Shown: positions 1 through 4,561 of the stretch, in pieces
Numbering within the stretch: the first letter of the stretch is position 1
Layout of the letters: the number at the start of each line of letters is the position of its first letter
Assembly: GCA_029067025.1 (NCBI GenBank)
Contig: JAIEFH010000189.1
Span: 1-6,244 of the forward strand
Source: Oscillospiraceae bacterium
GTDB lineage: Bacteria; Bacillota; Clostridia; Oscillospirales; Oscillospiraceae
DNA length: 6,244 nucleotides
Direction of reading: 5' to 3'
The notes under the pieces: generated by a model
What the model was told of the DNA's origin: nothing
Database searches by the model: none
Seen by the model: the letters and a program-made list of their open reading frames with translations, nothing else
Position numbers and translations under genes: made by a program

Positions 1-103
1 TGTGGACAGTCATGCCCGCATACTGGCCGCCCTGAGCGATGTCCTCGTCGATAAAGTCGTGGATAAAGTTCTGGCTCATGGAAACGTTCAGCTCTTCTGC
101 CAT
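1..103 (-). CDS. glnS: Glutaminyl-tRNA synthetase, N-terminal fragment (cut by left window edge)
   Basis: Only the first 34 codons are present; the gene continues beyond base 1. The translation starts MAEELNVSMSQNFI, continues through an acidic IDEDIAQGG segment and ends GMTVH plus the first base (A) of the next codon. An NFI...I(D/E)ED...G...VHT pattern leading into RFPPEPNGYLHIGHAK is the usual N-terminus of bacterial GlnRS, a class I synthetase that charges tRNA-Gln with glutamine in the cytoplasm; the RFPPEPNG and HIGH motifs would lie just outside the window. The start at 101-103 is supported by GAGGAG at 112-117, 8 bases upstream; a second in-frame ATG at 77-79 has no comparable site. 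A promoter and hairpin lie directly upstream, so it is probably transcribed separately from the four genes before it. The call rests on a short stretch recognised from memory of the family. Confidence 0.72.
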   Translation of the reverse strand, partial: MAEELNVSMSQNFIHDFIDEDIAQGGQYAGMTVH

Positions 104-126
104 GTCTGTCACTCCTCGGTAAAATT

Positions 127-160
127 ATAATTGGGCCTCGCTTCCGCAAGGCCCAATTAT
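127..160 (-). terminator. Strong hairpin, likely intrinsic terminator after the lipoprotein gene
   Basis: A perfect 12-bp inverted repeat (ATAATTGGGCCT at 127-138, AGGCCCAATTAT at 149-160) encloses a 10-base loop. On the minus strand it begins 45 bases past the stop codon of the lipoprotein gene and is followed by AATTTTA, a modest U-tract; on the plus strand it is followed by TATATCCGTTTTT. The GC-rich core flanked by A/T pairs is the usual form of a (possibly bidirectional) Rho-independent terminator. The repeat overlaps the predicted -10 box and start point of the glnS promoter, so the inner part could also fold as a hairpin at the 5' end of the glnS mRNA. The structure is seen directly; termination itself is inferred. 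Confidence 0.7.
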
Positions 161-187
161 TATATCCGTTTTTCCAAAGAAAAGCAA
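159..187 (-). promoter_or_regulatory. Predicted sigma-70/SigA promoter for glnS
   Basis: Reading the minus strand, TTGCTT (182-187, matching the first three bases of TTGACA) is followed by exactly 17 bases and then a consensus TATAAT (159-164). Transcription would start about 7 bases further on, near 152-154 at a run of G, leaving a leader of about 50 bases before the glnS ATG. The -10 box overlaps the outer part of the 127-160 inverted repeat. The -35 is weak, but spacing and -10 are ideal and the element lies in the only sizeable gap of the window, directly ahead of a gene with a good ribosome binding site. Confidence 0.65.
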
Positions 188-193
188 CCGGCA

Positions 194-205
194 ATATGAC
201 CATAT
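194..205. repeat. Short palindrome ATATG-AC-CATAT upstream of the glnS promoter
   Basis: A 5-bp perfect inverted repeat around a 2-base centre lies between the lipoprotein stop codon (206-208) and the -35 box (182-187). Its position just upstream of -35 would suit an operator, but the arms are short and only one copy was seen, so it may be chance. Confidence 0.25.
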
Positions 206-1372
206 CTACCCTGTTTCCTGCCCGGTGTACGCCTGGGCGGCGGCATAGTCCTCGCAGACGGGGTGGAGGGCGGCGGGCCACTCATACCCCAGCTCGATCA
301 GCTCCTGGTCTGTGTAAAGCAGCTTTGACTGCGGCGCAGGCTCCTGCTCCTCCTCCGGCTCATCCCCTTCTTCCACGGGGTACAGCCCCTGGGGCAGCAG
401 GTGACGGTAGCCCTCGGGGGTGGCCACGATGAGCCACAGCCCCGCCGAGCCGTTCACCGGCTCCACCTCCACGCCGCACTGCTGGCACAGGTACTCCATC
501 GCCATCAGCAGACCGAAATCGGAGGCCGGCTCCCCGGACAGGGCGTCCAGGGCCAGCGGTGTACCGCGCTCATCCGCTCCGCCAGCCGACGCGCGGACGA
601 TGCCGGCCAGCTCCTCCACGGTATACCCCTCCTCGGCGGAGGGATTGGCCTCCAGCAGGGCGGCGGCGGCGTTCTCCAACTGCTGGACATAGTCCTTTTC
701 CTCCTGCGCCACGGCGGCGGCGCTCCGGCTCCAGTCCAGCTTCACCTCAATGACCCGGCGGGTACCCGCCTCCGGGTAGAGGGAGATGGTCTTACTGTTG
801 ATGTCGTGGTGCCGGAACAGCGCCGGGGCGCTGAGGCAGGCCAGCTCCAGCAGCTGTTCCACCAGTTCCCGGTCGCCGGAGAAGTAGGAGGCCAGGAACG
901 CGGCGGAGCTCTCCTGCCCGGTCACCAGCCGGGACAGCTCCTGGCGCACCCCGGCAAGGCCCGTCACCTCCCGCAGACCGTTTACCTCCTGGGCTGTGCG
1001 GGAGTAGGCCACGCGCAGCTCCACCTCGTAGTAGGTGAGCACGCGGGTGGTCTCATAGGTCAGGAAACGCACGGAAAACGCGCCCAGCGGATCCTCGTAC
1101 ATCACCTCGTCCCGGGCGTTGGCCAGGTCGGCCTCCACATCCCCGGTGTAGTTGTAAAGCCGGATGGTGCCCCCGGTGCGGTGGCCGTTGACGAAGTAGA
1201 GGATGGCGTTCACCAGCCCCTGGTAACTCTCCGCCCGGAGGACGGACTCGTCCTCGGTGACGGCGTAGTCCACATGGGTGGTGATGGTCTCGTGGCCCCG
1301 ATCCAGCATGGCCCCGCAGCCGCTGAGGGCCAGCGCCAAACAAAGGCATAGGGCCAATATCCGTTTTTTCAT
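206..1372 (-). CDS. Secreted lipoprotein with a catalytically degenerate transglutaminase-like C-terminal domain
   Basis: The protein has 388 residues. Residues 1-19 are a lipoprotein signal peptide: MKKR, a hydrophobic stretch, then lipobox LSGC with Cys19 as the predicted lipidation site, so it should be anchored on the outer face of the membrane. Residues about 25-215 contain predicted strand-rich segments (e.g. VRFLTYETTRVLTYYEVELR, 101-120) and a helical part. Residues about 272-326 resemble a transglutaminase-like core: a small-residue turn (SGEPASDFG), a helix (LLMAMEYLCQQCGVEVEPV), NGS, then LWLIV and EGYRHLL. By my alignment the Cys, His and Asp of the triad are replaced by Asp285, Gly311 and Leu326, so no enzyme activity is expected. 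An acidic linker (334-347) precedes a C-terminal TDQELIELGYEW...HPVC segment of the type often seen after such domains in clostridial lipoproteins. The start at 1370-1372 is chosen for the signal peptide and GAGGGGG at 1380-1386; an upstream in-frame start at 1465 would overlap yitT. Exact role unknown; probably cotranscribed with yitT. Confidence 0.8.
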   Translation of the reverse strand: MKKRILALCLCLALALSGCGAMLDRGHETITTHVDYAVTEDESVLRAESYQGLVNAILYFVNGHRTGGTIRLYNYTGDVEADLANARDEVMYEDPLGAFSVRFLTYETTRVLTYYEVELRVAYSRTAQEVNGLREVTGLAGVRQELSRLVTGQESSAAFLASYFSGDRELVEQLLELACLSAPALFRHHDINSKTISLYPEAGTRRVIEVKLDWSRSAAAVAQEEKDYVQQLENAAAALLEANPSAEEGYTVEELAGIVRASAGGADERGTPLALDALSGEPASDFGLLMAMEYLCQQCGVEVEPVNGSAGLWLIVATPEGYRHLLPQGLYPVEEGDEPEEEQEPAPQSKLLYTDQELIELGYEWPAALHPVCEDYAAAQAYTGQETG

Positions 1373-1379
1373 GAGAGTG

Positions 1380-1386
1380 CCCCCTC
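1380..1386 (-). promoter_or_regulatory. Ribosome binding site of the lipoprotein gene
   Basis: GAGGGGG on the minus strand lies 7 bases before the ATG at 1370-1372. It fixes the start at the signal-peptide Met and argues against the in-frame start at 1465, which would add 31 residues ahead of the signal peptide and run into the preceding gene. Confidence 0.7.
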
Positions 1387-1409
1387 GCTGACCGCTTCTC
1401 CGCGCTTCT

Positions 1410-2276
1410 TTAAAGATCGTCTTTCTTATAATCCCGGAACCCCTCGCCCAGCACCTCGTGGGCATTGCACACGATGACGAAAGCGGCGGGGTCGATGTCC
1501 TTCACCGCGGCCTTGATGGCGGCAATCTCCCGCTGCTTGAAGGCGCACATCAGCACATTCTTTTCCGTCCCGGTGTACGCCCCCTGTCCGTGGAGGATGG
1601 TCACGCCCCGATCCAGATCCTTGACAATGGCGTCGGAGATCTCCTTGTTTTTATCGCTGATGATATAGGCCACCTTGGCGGTGTCCAGGCCGTACAGCAC
1701 GCCGTCCATGACGATGGTGGAGATATACAGCGCCACCAGGCCGTACAGCGCGGCGTACAGGGTCTGGAACGCAATGGCCACCGTCACGATCACCGCCAGG
1801 TCAATGCCCATCAGCAGCTTGCCCATGGGCAGCCAGGCCAGCTTCAGCTTCAGCAGCCGGGCCATCAGGTCGGTGCCGCCGGTGGTGGCGCCCTGCTGAA
1901 AAATGAGGCCCAGGGACAATCCCAGCAGCAGCCCGCCGAAGATACAGGCCAACAGCGGCTCCATAGGCTCCCACACCCGCAGGGGGGTGAGCAGGTCAAT
2001 AAACACCGAGGAGATAAACATGGCGTATAGGGACGACACCAGAAGCCGCCCGCCGATGAGCTTCCAGCCCAGGATAAACAGCGGAACGTTCAGCACAATA
2101 ACGGTGACGCCGATGGGAAAGACCGGAACCAGGTAGTTGACGATCTGGGCCACGCCGGTGACGCCACCAAAGGCAATTCCGTTGGGGGCGTAGCACCACA
2201 CAAAGCCCAGCGCGTAGCAGGCGGAGCCCAGCGTAATAATCAAAACCGGCAGGAGGGTCTTTTTCAAACGGGCCAT
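1410..2276 (-). CDS. YitT-family integral membrane protein (YitT/DUF161 plus DUF2179)
   Basis: This 288-residue protein has the standard two-part architecture and length of the YitT family. Residues about 8-195 are strongly hydrophobic, with membrane segments near 8-28, 36-50, 54-70, 78-96, 108-127 and 155-193 (one or two passes). Family-typical signatures include APNGIAFGGVTG (30-41) and GATTGGTD (129-136). Residues about 200-288 form the cytoplasmic DUF2179 domain, with AYTGTEKNVL (233-242) and a C-terminal HEVLGEGF (273-280). The family is widespread in Firmicutes and its function is poorly defined; transport or ligand sensing has been proposed for members, and no substrate can be read from this sequence. 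GGAGG at 2283-2287 lies 6 bases before the ATG. The gene follows the topoisomerase A-subunit gene by 13 bases and precedes the lipoprotein by 37, suggesting one transcript. No damage or odd composition was seen. Confidence 0.9.
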   Translation of the reverse strand: MARLKKTLLPVLIITLGSACYALGFVWCYAPNGIAFGGVTGVAQIVNYLVPVFPIGVTVIVLNVPLFILGWKLIGGRLLVSSLYAMFISSVFIDLLTPLRVWEPMEPLLACIFGGLLLGLSLGLIFQQGATTGGTDLMARLLKLKLAWLPMGKLLMGIDLAVIVTVAIAFQTLYAALYGLVALYISTIVMDGVLYGLDTAKVAYIISDKNKEISDAIVKDLDRGVTILHGQGAYTGTEKNVLMCAFKQREIAAIKAAVKDIDPAAFVIVCNAHEVLGEGFRDYKKDDL

Positions 2277-2282
2277 AGAGTA

Positions 2283-2287
2283 CCTCC
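2283..2287 (-). promoter_or_regulatory. Ribosome binding site of the yitT-family gene
   Basis: A consensus GGAGG on the minus strand lies 6 bases before the ATG at 2274-2276, entirely within the 13-base gap after the A-subunit stop codon. It leaves no room for a separate promoter in that gap, which supports cotranscription. Confidence 0.7.
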
Positions 2288-2289
2288 GA

Positions 2290-4545
2290 TCATAATAAAG
2301 TCATCTGTTCTTCGCCCCGGTCCTCCTCCTTGAGAAGCGCTCCGGCGGCAGGCAGGGAGCGGGCCCGGTAGCGGGCGGCGTTGACGATGTGGGTGGCAGC
2401 GAGGGGCTTGGCCCACACCACCTTGTGCTTGGCCTTCACCGCCATGACGCCCACCCCCTGGGTGGAACGGGTGGTCTTAGGGGTGAGGGAGGCGGTGTGG
2501 AATACCACGCACCGCCCGTCGCTGGCGCTGACCGCCATCTCCTGATCCTCCGCCAGCAGGCAGGCGGACACCAGGGGGAACTTGTCGCAGTAGGCCCCGG
2601 TGAGCTTGCGCCGGCGGGTCTGGGTCTGGTAGGCGGACAGCTCCACCCTTGCGGCCTTGCCGTTGTCAAAGAAGAACAGCACGTGGGCGGAGTAGTCCCC
2701 GGGCGCGCAGGCCCAGACGAATTTCTCCTCCGGATCCATGCCCAGCTTGGTGGGCAGATAGTCCCCCAGCACGCTGGCCTTGGTGTCGTCAAAGTCGCTG
2801 AGGCGGGTCTTGTAGCACTGCTGTTTGTCGGTAAACACCAGCAGCTCGTCCCCGTTGTTCCCCTCCCACTGGAGGTACGGGCCGTCCCCTTCTTTGTATT
2901 TCTGCTCGCCGCTCATGCGCAGGGACTGGGGGGTGATCTTCTTAAAATACCCTTCCCGGGAAATAAACACATTCACCGGGTAGGCGGGGACCTCCTCCAA
3001 CCCGGCGGCCTTCTCCTCCTCCGCCGCCTGCTGGTACTCGTAGACGATCTCGGTGCGCCGGGGGGCGGCATACTTCTTTTTGACGTTTTTCAGTTCGTCA
3101 ATGATGATGTCCTTGATGCGTCCGGGGGAGTTGATGATGTCCCTGAGATCGGCGATCTCCTTCTCCAGCTCGGCAACCTCCTCCACCCGCTTGAGGATAT
3201 ACTCCTTGTTGATGTTGCGCAGCCGGATGTCCGCCACAAACTCCGCCTGGATCTGGTCGATGCCGAAGCCGATGATGAGGTTAGGCACCACCTCGGCGTC
3301 CTCCTCTGTCTCCCGGATGATGCGGATGGCCTTGTCAATGTCCAGCAGGATGCGCTTCAGGCCCTTCAGAAGATGGAGCTTATCCTCCTTCTTTTTGCAC
3401 ACGAAGTAGGTGCGCCGCCGCACGCCGTCCATCCGCCATGCCGTCCATTCGTCCAAGATCTCCCTCACACCCATAACCCTCGGCATCCCGGCGATGAGGA
3501 TGTTGAAGTTGCAGGAGAAGCTGTCCTGGAGGGGGGTCATCTGGAACAGCCGGTTCATCAGCTTATCCGGGTCGGTGCCCCGCTTCAGGTCGATGGCCAG
3601 CTTCAGGCCGTTCAGGTCGGTCTCGTCCCGCATATCGGAGATCTCCCGGATCTTGCCCGCCTTTACCAGCTCGGCCACCTTGTCCAGAATGGCCTCCACG
3701 GTGGTGGAATAGGGAATTTCGTAGATCTCAATGACGTTATCCGCCTTGATATACCGCCACTTGGCCCGCAGCTTGATGGGCCCCCGGCCCGTGCGGTACA
3801 CCTCCGCCAGCGCCGCGCCATCGTACAGCAGCTGCCCGCCGGTGGAAAAGTCCGGCGCCTTTAGGATACCTAATAGATCTACGTCAGGATCCTTGAGGTA
3901 GGCAATAGTCGCGTCACACACCTCGCCCAGGTTAAACCCGCACAGGTTGGAGGCCATGCCCACGGCGATGCCCTGGTTGGCCGCCACCAGCACGTTGGGG
4001 AAGGTGGTGGGCAGGAGGGTGGGCTCGGTGAGCTTTCCGTCATAGTTGGGCACAAAATCCACCGCGTCCTGGTCGATGTCCCGGAACAGCTCCTGGCAGA
4101 CGGGGTCAAGGCGCACCTCGGTGTAACGGGAGGCGGCCCAGGCCATGTCCCGGGAGTACACCTTGCCGAAGTTGCCCTTGGAGTCCACCAACGGGTGGAG
4201 CAGGGCGCCGTAGCCCCGGCTCAGGCGCACCATGGTGTCGTAGATGGCCGCGTCGCCGTGGGGGTTGAGCTTCATGGTGGCCCCCACCACGTTGGCGGAC
4301 TTGGTGCGGGAGCCACCCAGCAGCTTCATCTGGTACATGGTGTACAACAGCTTGCGGTGGGAGGGCTTGAAGCCGTCGATCTCCGGGATGGCCCGGGAGA
4401 CGATGACGGACATGGCGTAGGGCATATAGTTCAGCTCCAGCGTCTCGGTGATGGGCTGCTCCAGCACCTGGGCCCGCAGACCCATGACGTTGGGGTTGTT
4501 TACTTTTTTGGGGCCGTTCTGCTCGGGGGTCTTTTTCTTAGCCAA
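2290..4545 (-). CDS. parC-like: Type IIA DNA topoisomerase, A subunit (ParC/GyrA-like, divergent)
   Basis: The 751-residue protein is the DNA breakage-reunion subunit, which cuts and rejoins both strands through a tyrosyl-DNA link and works with the adjacent B subunit. Visible in order: N-terminal segment ELNYMPYAMSVIVSRAIPEI (37-56); winged-helix region KPSHRKLLYTMY (60-71) and NPHGDAAIYD (94-103); catalytic Arg140-Tyr141 in SRYTEVRL; DFVPNYDGKLTEP (163-175); QGIAVGMASN (191-200); tower and coiled-coil region about 355-500 ending in a YAAPRRTEI strand; and a C-terminal beta-propeller-like region about 521-720 with degenerate blades (VFISREGYFKKITP, LLVFTDKQQCYKTRL, VLFFFDNGKAARVEL). No QRRGGKG-type GyrA box was found, favouring topoisomerase IV-like relaxation and decatenation over supercoiling. 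The quinolone position Ser83 of E. coli GyrA is Ala99 here, while the Asp87 equivalent (Asp103) is kept. The tower LTGLE motif of GyrA is replaced by NINKEY. The length is shorter than typical GyrA. The start is TTG, with AAGGA 9 bases upstream. ParC is preferred to GyrA, but a separate paralogue is possible. Confidence 0.88.
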   Translation of the reverse strand: MAKKKTPEQNGPKKVNNPNVMGLRAQVLEQPITETLELNYMPYAMSVIVSRAIPEIDGFKPSHRKLLYTMYQMKLLGGSRTKSANVVGATMKLNPHGDAAIYDTMVRLSRGYGALLHPLVDSKGNFGKVYSRDMAWAASRYTEVRLDPVCQELFRDIDQDAVDFVPNYDGKLTEPTLLPTTFPNVLVAANQGIAVGMASNLCGFNLGEVCDATIAYLKDPDVDLLGILKAPDFSTGGQLLYDGAALAEVYRTGRGPIKLRAKWRYIKADNVIEIYEIPYSTTVEAILDKVAELVKAGKIREISDMRDETDLNGLKLAIDLKRGTDPDKLMNRLFQMTPLQDSFSCNFNILIAGMPRVMGVREILDEWTAWRMDGVRRRTYFVCKKKEDKLHLLKGLKRILLDIDKAIRIIRETEEDAEVVPNLIIGFGIDQIQAEFVADIRLRNINKEYILKRVEEVAELEKEIADLRDIINSPGRIKDIIIDELKNVKKKYAAPRRTEIVYEYQQAAEEEKAAGLEEVPAYPVNVFISREGYFKKITPQSLRMSGEQKYKEGDGPYLQWEGNNGDELLVFTDKQQCYKTRLSDFDDTKASVLGDYLPTKLGMDPEEKFVWACAPGDYSAHVLFFFDNGKAARVELSAYQTQTRRRKLTGAYCDKFPLVSACLLAEDQEMAVSASDGRCVVFHTASLTPKTTRSTQGVGVMAVKAKHKVVWAKPLAATHIVNAARYRARSLPAAGALLKEEDRGEEQMTLL

Positions 4546-4554
4546 TGGGATCAG

Positions 4555-4559
4555 TCCTT
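4555..4559 (-). promoter_or_regulatory. Ribosome binding site deciding the TTG start of the topoisomerase A subunit
   Basis: AAGGA on the minus strand precedes TTG (4543-4545) by 9 bases. An in-frame TAA at 4558-4560 prevents any further upstream start, and the next in-frame ATG (4483-4485, residue 21) has no Shine-Dalgarno ahead of it. The site sits in the 16-base gap after the B-subunit stop codon, so the two subunits are probably translated from one message in similar amounts. Confidence 0.6.
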
Positions 4560-4561
4560 AC

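Noticed and set aside
401..1351. A 316-codon plus-strand open frame opposite the lipoprotein gene
   Set aside because: It is a Gly/His/Gln-rich composition-driven shadow; the minus strand has a signal peptide, ribosome binding site and domain-like sequence.
1373..1409. A separate promoter for the lipoprotein gene in the 37-base gap after yitT
   Set aside because: No convincing -35/-10 pair was seen on the minus strand in the gap, which is mostly taken up by the ribosome binding site and GC-rich sequence.
1373..1465. A longer lipoprotein reading frame starting at 1465
   Set aside because: It would put 31 residues ahead of a clear lipoprotein signal peptide, overlap the end of the yitT-family gene and lack a good ribosome binding site; the ATG at 1372 has one.
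1458..2030. Plus-strand open frame opposite the yitT-family gene
   Set aside because: It is rich in Gln, His and Gly with no membrane or domain pattern, while the opposite strand encodes an intact YitT-family protein.
2389..3864. A 491-codon open frame on the plus strand opposite the topoisomerase A gene
   Set aside because: Its translation is low-complexity (Gly, His, Leu, Val rich) with no recognisable domain, and it is wholly antisense to a clearly conserved protein in a GC-rich genome where such shadow frames are common.
2290..4545. Calling the A subunit GyrA
   Set aside because: No GyrA box, a degenerate C-terminal domain, no LTGLE in the tower region and a length below typical GyrA; ParC-like is the safer name.
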